64,000 nucleotides of DNA from assembly GCF_949628265.1 (NCBI RefSeq), contig NC_088788.1, forward strand, positions 32,226,335 to 32,290,334, in the 5' to 3' direction. Every line of letters starts with the position of its first letter. Position 1 is the first letter of the stretch. The DNA is from Cloeon dipterum (taxonomy: Eukaryota; Arthropoda; Insecta; Ephemeroptera; Baetidae). Both the position numbers and the translations under genes were made by a program. This document shows, piece by piece, positions 26,901 to 38,600 of this stretch. The notes under the pieces are model-generated. The model worked only from the letters and a program-made list of their open reading frames with translations, did not search any database and was not told the DNA's origin.

Positions 26901-29580
26901 TGGTGTTTGTTCGCGGTAAAAGGTTTTTAGTACGCGTGCAGCAAACACAAGTGTGAAATTTTGTGTTAAATTGATTGAAATTGCATAGTAAGCATTTTAA
27001 TGGTGTTTTTTTTTTATTAATTTTATATCAAGTGGTGTTCGTAAGGACATTTTGGGAAATCAAATCTCCTCAAACAAACAAAAAATCTAAATGTACCCAA
27101 AGGAGAAAAAACAAGTTTATCAAAGAGATATATATTGATTTTAAATGTACATTATTGTAAGCCAAATTTTGTTCACCTATTTGCCATTATAGAAACAAAA
27201 ATAAAAAATTAAGAAAGGATTTAAAATAGGACCTTTTTTTTATTATTTTAATTTTGCACGTTTTCAGAAAGAGTACGGCAGTTGTATGCAACTGGAAGGG
27301 CGCGCATGCATTGCCTGGCTGCGTACATGGCAGGCGTCGTTCGAGACCTTCCTTGGGAAAGAACGACTGGTTATATGATAAGGCTACTCGTGACAGCGCA
27401 ATTTGACTCGAAGAAACATTACAAAATTCTTTCTTCCGTGATTTAAACAGACGGGTCAACGTTAAAAGCAAAACCTTGTAGCTTTGTAGCTAATGATGGG
27501 AAATGTTGTGTTTTTCCAAAGAATAGAAAGAATATTAAAATTAAATGGAGTGTTATATTTACAAAGTTTATTGAAATTATTTTTAGGAAAAGGTTGGATA
27601 ATATCTAAAATACGCTCTGAGCTGAATTTTGATTTTGACAGTTTTAACTAAATATAATTTTGCAAACTCCAAGATGATAATTCGTACATGATATATAAAC
27701 CACTTAAATGCTATATATAAATATATGCAACAATAAACGTTTTCACCTTATTTAATTGATTAAATACATATATGTCTTTTATGCCAAAGTATTTTCTTTT
27801 ACGAAAGTTGAAAATATCAAGAATATTCGATCTGTCTGGTAACCATATTTTCAGTATTTGAGTCAGTGAATAATAAGTCAAATTTATCTTTGCCGATGAA
27901 TTAACATGCTCACGCAGTTCTTTTAGATCAGCCTACGCGTCAATATGTAAAGAATTGTATAGATTTTAAGCCTATTTACATTGAATGTTAGTCGTAATCA
28001 AACATTAATTTGTTTGAATGATCGACACGATTCTATCGCGAATTAATTAAACAAATTCCCAAAATCCATAACTTCAGGGTGCTCTTGCTTCAAACCCCTT
28101 GCAGTTTATGTTTTGGACCGAGAGCGGCCGGAGACCACCCAGCGCGGCCTCCGTGTCCATATCTTTTTGTCAGCCCTCAAGTCAAAGGTGGAAAGGTCGT
28201 TTGTTCTTATTCACTGCGCTTATCGCGTACTCTCAGCGAGCTAAAAACTCCAATCGATCTAGTTTCATGGCTAGAACACTTTTGGTCTCTTTGTTTGTGA
28301 TCACAAAATGCTAGTTCTATCCGAACACAATTCTTTGTGGTAGATAAGGAGTACGCTCTTCGGGATTTTTGCTGTTTTTCTCTGTCTACAGACGGAAGGT
28401 TCACAGTACAAAGACGCTCGGTCACGTTCTCGATGTCGCCGTTGCCATTTCTCGCAGTGGGAAATAACCCACTGCGCATATATTTATCAATCGGTTTGGA
28501 ATTTGAAATGGAAGAAATCCTTATTTTTGTTTATTCATTCGCTTGCATGTTGGAAAACAAAAATAAATATCTCATCCGCCAGTTGCGCCATTAATTGAAG
28601 AAACATGAATATGTGTAGATATGAGTCAGCTTTGGTGATCGATAATATATAAATATAATATATAAATAATGGTTTTCACCTCATTTGTTCAGTCAAGAAT
28701 AATTGACTTTTCCGCTCACATAGAAACTTAGTTTAAATAAGGGGCTTCATCTCGAATTAAAAATTCGTTGCATTTATGTATAAATGACGATTAAAAATTA
28801 TGTAATCGATATTTTAAATTTTATTTGATATTTAATGATAAATATCCCATAAAGCCAACAAAACAAATTAAATTGAATCCATCTCCAACCATACTTTGTT
28901 TGTACTTGATTTCATCACAACATACAATAGTGATAAGATTTTTATATTCATGAGAAATAAAGGTCACATTAAAGAACTTAATAAATCTTAATTTAAATAG
29001 GCCATGCAATTTTATGCTCGGACCAAGACTGAGTCTTATAATGTTGGTCTTTAGGCTTTTTTAGTACTGTATCTTTAATTTAATTAAATGTATCATCATA
29101 ACTACTTACAAACCCTTCGGCTGTGATTTATTTTTAGTGAGAAAAATTGGTTCAATTTCAAATATTTTGGAACAAGAATTATTTTGACGAACACGGTGAT
29201 GCGAAGCAAAATTGTCAAGCCTATATGATTATAACGCATCATATTAATTTCCAACATTCTATTAGGCTCATTGGAAAAACTTCAGGGTTCAATCAGCTTT
29301 TCTAACTTAAGACACAACTAAAAGAGAAGGAAATAGACAATTCTAGAAGGTCAAACATTCATTGAGGCAGGGGAGCAGGAACAAATTTCACACGTGACCA
29401 AGCGCGGGACGAGAGAATGGAGGGATTTACTTGATTAATTGATTTCGAGATGACCATCGCTGGTAAATAAAATGTCAGTGACGCGCGGCAGAGTCTGAAG
29501 GAGCTGAGGGAGTGAGAGGATATATCGCTGCCGGCACTCGTTATCACAGTTCACTTGCTTCACAGTCGCTCTCTGTATTG
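23976..29580. other. About 5.6 kb gene desert upstream of the lipoprotein gene
   Basis: No gene was recognised on either strand. Most of it is strongly AT-rich. GC-richer islands lie near 24000-24200 (probably the promoter and 5'UTR of the APD-like gene), 25850-25990, 27270-27480 and 28080-28480. The last holds a perfect 9-bp inverted repeat. The desert is the natural place for enhancers or alternative 5' exons of the downstream lipoprotein gene, but that is inference. Confidence 0.45.
28453..28476. repeat. Perfect 9-bp inverted repeat with 6-nt spacer
   Basis: CGCAGTGGG and CCCACTGCG are separated by AAATAA. It lies inside a GC-richer island of the otherwise AT-rich desert, outside any recognised gene. 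It could be a dimeric regulator site or a short hairpin. Confidence 0.6.
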
Positions 29581-29586
29581 TCAGTT
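29581..29586 (+). promoter_or_regulatory. Candidate initiator (Inr) of the lipoprotein gene
   Basis: TCAGTT fits the arthropod initiator consensus TCAKTY and lies 59-64 nt upstream of the start ATG. No TATA box sits at -30. A sequence matching the DPE consensus lies slightly too far downstream (+34), so only the Inr is proposed. Confidence 0.3.
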
Positions 29587-29644
29587 TGTCGGATCAGTGG
29601 TGAATTTCAAAGTCTGGTCCTCTGATGCAGCTTCCGGTGTCACC

Positions 29645-29696
29645 ATGATCACCAGAATACTGCTTCTGCTGTTCTACGGCAGCGCTTTTGCCACAG
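29645..29696 (+). other. Signal-peptide exon of the LLTP
   Basis: MITRILLLLFYGSAFATG has a basic n-region, a hydrophobic core and small residues at the expected cleavage site, so the product enters the secretory pathway. The exon ends in phase 1 at a GTAAAT donor and is followed by a 1.4 kb intron in which I see nothing coding. Confidence 0.85.
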
Positions 29697-32600
29697 GTAA
29701 ATGAGAACATTTTTTTGCAAATTGTTGCTTCGTTATAATGAACAAAAAATACGCAGCCTTATTCTGAGATGAACCTGAAGTACCGAAAGTAAAGTCCTTT
29801 TTTAATTCAAAAAGAAAGAAAAAAGAATTGATCAGTCTAATTAGTGCGCCATATCAAAGATTTGTCATTGAAATACTGAAAAAAGCTTTCTTAAACGTGA
29901 TCATCAATGTCAAAAGATTGACCTTCACTCTCTATGATGAAAATATGAAATCGTATATCACTAAATCATACCAAATCTGTCATGAAATACGTTCAAAAAT
30001 TGTATTTTGCTTAGCTGGAAAGGTTAAATCATTTTTTTATGGACCGTAACGATTTAGTTACCCTTAAAAGCGTTTTTTCTCCAGTTGTAAATAATTTTGT
30101 TTGGTATTCACGGTTGATTTTCTCTCATAAAACCATTCAAGAGTTACTTAACTGGTAGTAGAAAGACTAATAAATGATGGGAATAGAAGAAAAATTAAAA
30201 TTTTCATATCATGCTAGATTAAAACATCCTTGGGATCAGTATGGAAAATAATATTGTGTAATTTTTAAATGATTTAGTTCCAAATGCAGAACATTGTATC
30301 GATATTGACTCTTGAAAGTGCAAAAGGTGGGTATAGAGATTTGATTACATTAAACGAGTATTGATTCGTAAAAAATTACTGCATTCACATATTACATGCA
30401 GCTGAAAATGTCCTGAGAAGGCTTACAGCATGGCTTCTCGTTAAGCAGAAATTTCTTTCACAATGGATCGGAGAGCAGCCTAATTGCCGGCCTCAAAAAG
30501 GGCTTTTGTACTTTCAAAGCTCGCGGTCAGCAAGAGTCGAGAGAGATCTTTACACTCCATGCGTAGTCAACAATTGTTAACGCAGCGTTTATTTATACCA
30601 AAGACTAAGAACAAATAACAACCATTGAGCAGTTAAATTTTCAGTTAAAAGCGGTTAAAGTGAGGAAACTCGTTTTGTAGGAGAAATGATTATTTTCAAG
30701 AGGTTTTAGAGAAACTAATATATTGTAACTTGAACATTTCACTATTTTCAATGAGAAAATTTAAAATTTTATTCATCAATACAACGAACCTAAACGAAAC
30801 AAGTATCCTAATACAGAAGGCCCAATATTAAATACTTGTAACGACAGTGTAACATAAAGAAAATTAAATTTTTACAGACAGTAAATGCAATAGAATTACA
30901 AATTGACGCAGGGAGTGTAAGAAAACTAAAAATTTTATTCCTAGACGCCCATCCTTAGTGAATTCTTTACAAAGTAGATAGAGCCATTGTGTAATTTCTT
31001 TGTTTTCATAAACAAAAAGCATCTATAATTTCCACGTAAAATATATCCCTGCCTTTCAAATAAATATATTCACCATCTTGCATTTGCAAAACACAATTAA
31101 AAATCTAAATTTCACGCCCATTTATCTAATTTCAGGAGATTCCTCGCCAGCAAAATGCGCTTCGTACTGCTTAGGTGAGATGATCAAGACCAATTTTCTA
31201 TTTTTTCCCTGATGTATTTTAAACTACTTGTTAATATCCAGATAACTCGCTCATATTTGAGAAAGATGCTACGTTAGAGTACTCATACTCTGGGTCAGTT
31301 GAAACGATCTTGACATCTCAAGAGACGCTAGACAAGGAGCGTGGTGAACCTCTCGAGCTCAACGCTACCGTGATCATTAGGACCGTATCGCCTTGTGAGA
31401 TTTCGCTTGAGGTCAGATTATCTATTTTTTGCCAATATCTGTGTTACATGAAACGAAAGTGTAAAATTAAAATGAAAAATAATTAACCGGATTTGTGTAA
31501 ATGAAATACATGTTTTCAGCTGAAAGATGTAAGGTCGTCCAGCGAGAACGAAGGTGCCTCCTTCGTCGACCTCCTGACCGGCAACCCCTTGAGAGCCTCC
31601 TTCCAGGACGGTCGCGTTGAGGCGGTCTGCGCGCCGTCGTCAGAGAACCGCTGGGCTCTAAACGTCAAAAAAGCCATTCTCAGTGCGTTCCAGATGCCCC
31701 TTGGAGTTCTTGACCAAGATGATTTGATTACGGTGCACGAGGTAATGTAAAATCTGGGCCAAATTCATGCATGAACCCGTTTATAGAGTTCGTGGCTCCT
31801 GTGCAGACAAACGTAGGCAGCCAGCGGCACTCGCGTGTCAAGCTGGTTGCATATCTCGCCTCCGCAGGCGCTTTTAAACTGTTATTCCAATTCCTTTTGC
31901 AGACTGACGTTTCTGGAGTGTGCAGAACGCAGTACAAAACTCTATCAAACGAGGAAAAGACGGTCGTGAGCAAGACGAAGGATTTGACGCAGTGCTCTGG
32001 TCGCAGGGGAAAAATCAACTTGGAATTGCCTTATGTTCAGAACTCAGCAGTTCATCTTTTGAAGTACGAACAAAATTGAGTAAGAAAAGGAGATGCTAAA
32101 ATTCATCTGAAATTATTTCAGAGGGCAACAAGAATGCGAGCAAACTCTCGCCGAAGGCCGTTTGTTGTCTTCCAAATGCAGAGAAACGCAGGCACTTGTT
32201 CCTTTTTCAGATAAAGATGGAGGTGAAAGCGTAAAGACGTTAGTCTCCCAGATCATTAATCTGGAGTCGGTCACTCGGGGTAAATTTCCAAAAATTAGCA
32301 AATTATCGTTTATAAAAATCATTTGATGAATTAGACGTTTCTGGCGTGGAACCACTTTCGTTAAACTTCAGCCGCTCGTCTCTGTTATTTGACTACGGAG
32401 AATACGATGAAAAACTAAGCCTGGAGGCTAAAACAAAGCCCGAGGACGCTCTCGTAGAGGTCAAAACGATTTTGCACGAGCTTTCCAGCGATGGCGGTGA
32501 ATCAGCAGTCGTAACAGCCGACACAGCAAAATTGTTTGGCACTCTTGTGCACGCCATGGCGAAGCTTGACGCAGATCATTTGAAACAAGTCGTTACCGAT

Positions 32601-35600
32601 GAGCGCTTGAGCGACGCAAAAAGGTTCGTTTTGCTTTTCCACTTGAAAAAGCATTGGCTAATTAATTTTACAATGCGACAACACTTAATTTAGTTAATTT
32701 TTATGAAATTCGATATTTTATGCATTTGTCTCTTGACCATAAATTTAAAATTAGTAAATTTGCTGCAAGTTCGAAGGAGAAATAGTATGCTAGTATTTCT
32801 AGTTGAAATAATTTTATGGAAAAAGGTCTTTTGCCTGTTCTTCCCTGACTATCTTATTTTATCGAATTAAATTGAGGAAAATTATAATTAAAGGGGATTT
32901 ATCATGGACGTTTTGCCAAGCCTTGACAGCCACGCAAGCATCGATCTGATGAGTTTTCTCTACATGGAGAGGGCGAAGCAGATTCCAAAAATTAAGTCAT
33001 GGATGGAGAACAACGCTGCTTCTTGGTTCGCCTCGCTGGCCTACTCGCGCAAGGTTGAAAGCGCGTCAATGAAGCCGCTGCAGGTTGGTGCCAGTTGTGC
33101 GTTTCCCCTTGCAAATTACTTGAAGATTACGAATTGCAGAAACTTTTGGTGTACTGTCTGATGGGATATGCGGCAGAGTCAGACGTTTCCAGCATTGTCT
33201 TGGGAATTACCGGCCTGGCTCGAAAGTACTGCGAAAACTCAGGAGACATGGACTCGTGTGGATCGCACGCTTTTGAAATTCTCTCTACCTTGGAGCAAGT
33301 TTTGATGCCAGATTCGCAAGCGAGCGAGAAAATCAGAATTGTTGCACTAAAAGGTTTAGGAAACATCGGCGCTTTTACAAATGGTCGAATTTTAAGGAAC
33401 AAAATATTGGTAAATATAAAACTTTTTTTATAAAAATTTCGCAACTGTCTTTTTCTTTTCAAGAACGAATCTCTCAGCATCGAGGAACGTTTGGTTGCAA
33501 TCGATTCGTTTCGTCGCGTCTCCTGCCCAACGTTGGACACCTGGATTACCTCCACGTTCCTGAATACCTTCACAGACACAAGCCAAGACACGGAAATACG
33601 AATCGCAGCGTACCTCATGACCATTCGGTGCCCAACGCCAGCCATTGTGCGTGCAATTAAACGGTCCCTCTACTCGGAGACAGTAAACCAAGGTCAGATA
33701 TTAAGTTTATAATTTTTATTATTTTTGCACGAGAAGAGAGTATTTTAATGTAGTCGATTTCATAAATTAATTTTTTAAACTTGTTTTAGTCGGCTCTTTT
33801 GTTTGGACGCATTTGACCAATGGCCAAGAATCGACAGCAAAAGGGCGGCAAGTTTTGAGGAGCATTCTTGCCAACGAATTCCTGCAAAATAAGTTCAAAA
33901 CTGACGCACGCCAGTTTTCCCGCAATTATGAAGGTTCCCAATACTTCCAGTCGCTCGGAATAGGAACCAACCTGGACGCTAACCTGATTTTCTCGACAAA
34001 GTGAGCAATTTTATTCCCATTCATTCACGCTGCAAAATCTAGCCGCAGAGTAAAGCTTGCAAAAGAAAACGATATAAAAACATGTACCCTGATATTTAAA
34101 ATTTAATTAAAAAAGACGTCTTTTAGTGTCCTTAAATTTATTTTTTATATTTTAAGTGACATCATCCCTTACAATTAGGAGATAAATAGGTTATTAAAAT
34201 TGCAATTTCAGGTCATACTTGCCGCGCTCGGCGATGATGAACCTGACAGTGGACGTGTTCGGCGAGTCCATCAACCTGTTTGAGGTAGGCGGTCGGGCTG
34301 AAGGCTTTGAACCCATGGTCGAGCGCCTCTTCGCCAAAAACGGGGCGTTCGAGAACGAAGCTCTCGAGGGGTTCCTGAAGAACGCGCGCCAGGACGAACA
34401 GTATGAAAGCGTGCGCAACAAGACTGTGCCGATGAAGCGGAGCACCAAACCCAGGGCAAGCGGCTTCCTCAGGGTCAACGGCCAGGAAGTCAGTTACTTG
34501 GAGCTTGAGGACGTGGTGAAGAACGCCTACAGGTTCAATTTCCAGCCGAAAGAGTTGCTGCGGAACCTGCTGAGCAAGAAGGAAGTCGATTTGCAGCAGT
34601 CGGCCGAGCTGCTCAACCTTGAAAGGGAGTTTCCCACGCTGATGGGGCTGCCACTCAGATTGAAACTCGCCGGCACGTCCAGCGTGACGCTCAAGCTCAG
34701 CGCCAGCTTTGAACGCAAGAACGCGGCCTTCCAGATGTCTGCGATGGTCAAGCCGAGCGCCAGTGTGCTCTTGACGGGAACAATGTCCGTCGGACAGGAC
34801 GGCTTTGAGCAGGGTGTCCGAATCGAGGCGTCACTTTTCACCAAGACCAGCGTGGACAACCGACTGAGCGTGACGGAGGATGGAAAGGTCAGCTTCAAGG
34901 CCCACGTGCCTGAGGAGAAGCAGACCCTGATCGACCTGCGGACGGAAAGACTCACTTTCAATGGACACTCGGTGCGCAGACTCGGCGATTTGTCCGACGC
35001 ACGCGACAACTCGAGTTTCTGCAGCGGCGAGTGGGTGGACGGGCTGTCAGGGCTGCGGTTCTGCTCCGACCTGAGCTTCCCGAACGCGACCCTGGAGGGT
35101 GGGGTGTTCCCCTTCAACGGCAACTCCCGCTTGCTGGTCACCCTGGAGAAAAGTGACCCCGACTTTGAGGCTTACGAGTTTCACTCGTCGTGGACGCATA
35201 TGCCTGGCCGCAAGTACGACTACAGCCTCGTTTTCGACCGCGTGGGCTCCGAGCAACGCAACAAGCGCCGCGCTGTAATCCTAGTCTTCGACAGAGACGC
35301 TGGAGTGGCGTCTGCCGAGCTAGACGTCCCAGAAAAACAGGCAGCAATATCTATTCTCTGGGACAACACGGACTTTTCAGCTGGGGAATTGGCCATTTCT
35401 TATGACAGAGTTAATTACGTGGACATTGTGGCCAAAATCGACCATCAGAAGAAAACCATGTTTGGTACTAACGAGCAGTTTGGAAAAATCGAGCCAGAAA
35501 TCAAGTTCAAGGTGAAGCGTTTGCCAGAGTTCCACCTAAAAGGAACGATCAACTACTCTGGAAAGTCAAAGGTAAAATTCGAAATATCTTTTCACGAGTG

Positions 35601-38600
35601 CTATAAATTGTTTTTTTGCAGTTGACTGCCGATTTGAATGTTTCGGGCCTGACCGAAAAGCCGATAATTTTGGCGATCGACTACAACACCGAGGCAAATT
35701 TTGGAGGCATCAATGCGAGGATAAACGTCGACTCTCAGTACATAACATGGGACGTGAAAGCCAATGCGAAAGTTTCTCCCAGCTCGCTCGGACTGAGGTT
35801 GAACGGAGTTTACAATGCGACCGCAGAGAAACAGCATACCTTTGAAATAATAACCAAGTGCAATTGGAATCAGCAAGGTGCCCTGAAAAGGGGTTTTCTA
35901 AATTTGAAGAGCAACGTAAGTTAAAATATTTAAGAGTGACACGACGTTTAAAGCAATTTTTTATCGACAGCTGTCACAGTGGCCTCAGTACAGCGGCCAG
36001 CTGCAGACAGACGTCATGCTGAGCAAAGGTTACTACGAGAGCAACGTCAAACTCTCTTTGACTAACGAGGAGTGGAACATCACGCAGAGACTCCAAGTAT
36101 CTGGCCCAGTTGACGTTTGGCTCAAACAAACTGTTCAATGCCCACAAAGACAAATCAACTTCCTCCTGGAGCACAGACACAAAGTAAGTTGGCGGATGTG
36201 AGTTTTTGGAAGCAAAATGGATGATATTTGAGCAGTTCGGGGATCTAATACTGGCTGCCAAACGTCAGAGATGGCAAAAGGTGGTTAGTTTCGAAATGCT
36301 CAAATAAAAAAAGGTTCAAAAGCAATATTCTATCGAAAAAATCGAAAAGTTACTAACTGATATGCCTTATAATTATTGAAAGTTGATTCGAGTTGTTTTA
36401 TTTGTTAGTTAAAATTATTTTTCACCGGTCTACAAATCGTAAAATAATATTTCTCGCACGCACTTTAAAATACAATCGGGTCACCAGATCAATTCGATAA
36501 ATATAGCAAATCTCAGCCTGCAAAAATTAAAAAAAAATATTTTACACAAACTAAAATATTTTAAGTCGTATCTCTGTCTAAAAAACTACTATTTGGATTG
36601 CCTACGCTGGGAAATTAAAATATAAAGATTAAAATTATATTTATTAAAAAATTTTGCGTATTATACGTAGGAGTGATTTTTTAACATCAAATGTCCTTAA
36701 CGTTTTTTTCACCAGGAAATCAGACAATTGTTGAAAACAAAATTTTCCTTGTGTCATGCCCTTAATATGCATTACAACCCAAGATCCCTTAAAAAACTCC
36801 GTGACCCGTGACGCATTTAATTTTTAATTTAATGTATGCAAAATGCACTCTGAGATTTATAATACATTTTTTAGGCAGGACAAATTTCCTCTGAGCTTTT
36901 GCCGAGAATGTTCTCAACCACGACCCAGCTGAACGTGGATGAAAAGCATCGGGCGAACTTCCACCTGGACTACAAGTACATTGAAGGTGACGGCATCACC
37001 TTCTCTGCAGAGTCCGAGTTGCTGTGGCCGAGGTTCACGTTTTCAAACGGCACGGGGCCGCACCTGCAGTCGCGCGTCCGGCAGGTTTTGCCAGGCGAGT
37101 ATGACGTGTTTTTCATCACGCAGTGGACGGATAAGCGACCACCGGTCAAAATCAACGCCGTTTACAAGGACAAAGGGAACCAGAAAAAATTGAACCACTT
37201 TTTGAACGGCACCTTGGCCGGCGTCTTCGGCTTCACCGAGCTCTCTGCACTTGGAGTGCAAGCCAAATTCCAAGCCGTCAGCCACACGTCAAATTTTGAA
37301 GGCCGAGTCACTGTCGGTGCAAGCGAAAAGTGCGAGTTTGCGGTGCTATACGAACATGACAAACTCGAGAAAAAAAGCGTCGCAGCAAAAATGAACGTCT
37401 GGCGCGATGAGGGTGTCAAAAAGGAATACCAATTGAATGGGACTTTTCAAAAGTCCGAGGAAGAACTTCTCCTCTCCTTTGACGTGCTCATGAGTCGGCT
37501 CATCTCCTTTGAATTTAGGGTGCGAAAAAATGTCTCACTCCTTTGAAATATAATGCATTTACCATTTTTTAGAATGGAGGGGAAAGTGATTTCATCTCTC
37601 TTTTCTGGGACAAGGCAAACGACGCAAATAAAAACATTACCCTTTTGATCGAACATCCTAGGACAAACGAGATCTCCGTCAATCTGCTCTTTCCAGGGCA
37701 GAATATTTTTGTCAGCGGGAATCTCCGATATCTAACAGCGACTAGCAAAAGCGACAGTAACGTACACTTGAGGTAATTTTCAATAATCGCAGTGTATTTT
37801 TTATTTCAATTAAATAGATAAGTTATTAAAAATATGGCCCTCTTTACAATCTTAAATTCCGCAGAAAAAATATTAAACTTAAAATTATTATAATAAGAAA
37901 AAATGAAATTTTTTCAAAAAATTAACATCCACATGAATTTCAGTGGTCACGCAGTAAGTGGAAGAGTTGCTTGGTCTCCAGGAAGAGAAATTTCTTTCGC
38001 TGGAAGCTACAAGGGCAACTTGAACTTAGGTTTGGAAGTTTTGGTCGAGGTCAGCACAAAAAATCTGCCTGTGGTTGGTTCACATTCGCGCAAACTAGAG
38101 GGAGAGTTTACTCCGGGAAAGAGCGAGAGAGGCGGAAGATTAATTATCAAGCATGCTTGGCGGACCAACGGGCAAAAGCCGGAAAATCTGGAGGCGCAAA
38201 TTCTGATCGAAAAGGACCAGGAAAATCTGAATATTGAATTCTCGTTCCTCTCTAGCCTTTGGCATCCAAAAAGTGTGACGGTAAGGAGCAATTAAACTAA
38301 GTAAAACTAAGGCAATTTAAATATTTCACCAGCAATTAAATTGTTGAATATTTTTTAGATTTCCGTTTTCAATTTTTTCTCACGACATTTAAAAAATCAT
38401 TCTACTGCTCTATTTTTAGGGAAGAGTAAACAACAACTTTAAGGACTGGACCGCTATCAGAGGAAATGTGAGCACGCACTGCGGAGAAGAGGGCGTCTCT
38501 TTTGCTTGGGACTGGAACTTGACAAACGGTGCATCAGTAGCAGTGCAGAGCAATTGGGAGAAAATTTCTTCCACTAAATTTGAGGTCAAATACAACGTTC

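Noticed and set aside
34527-35141. 204-codon antisense open frame
   Set aside because: Shadow of the LLTP exon; Ser-rich reverse reading of a GC-rich coding strand.
36970-37285. Antisense and alternative-frame open frames in LLTP exon 16
   Set aside because: Shadows of the coding frame, no independent evidence.
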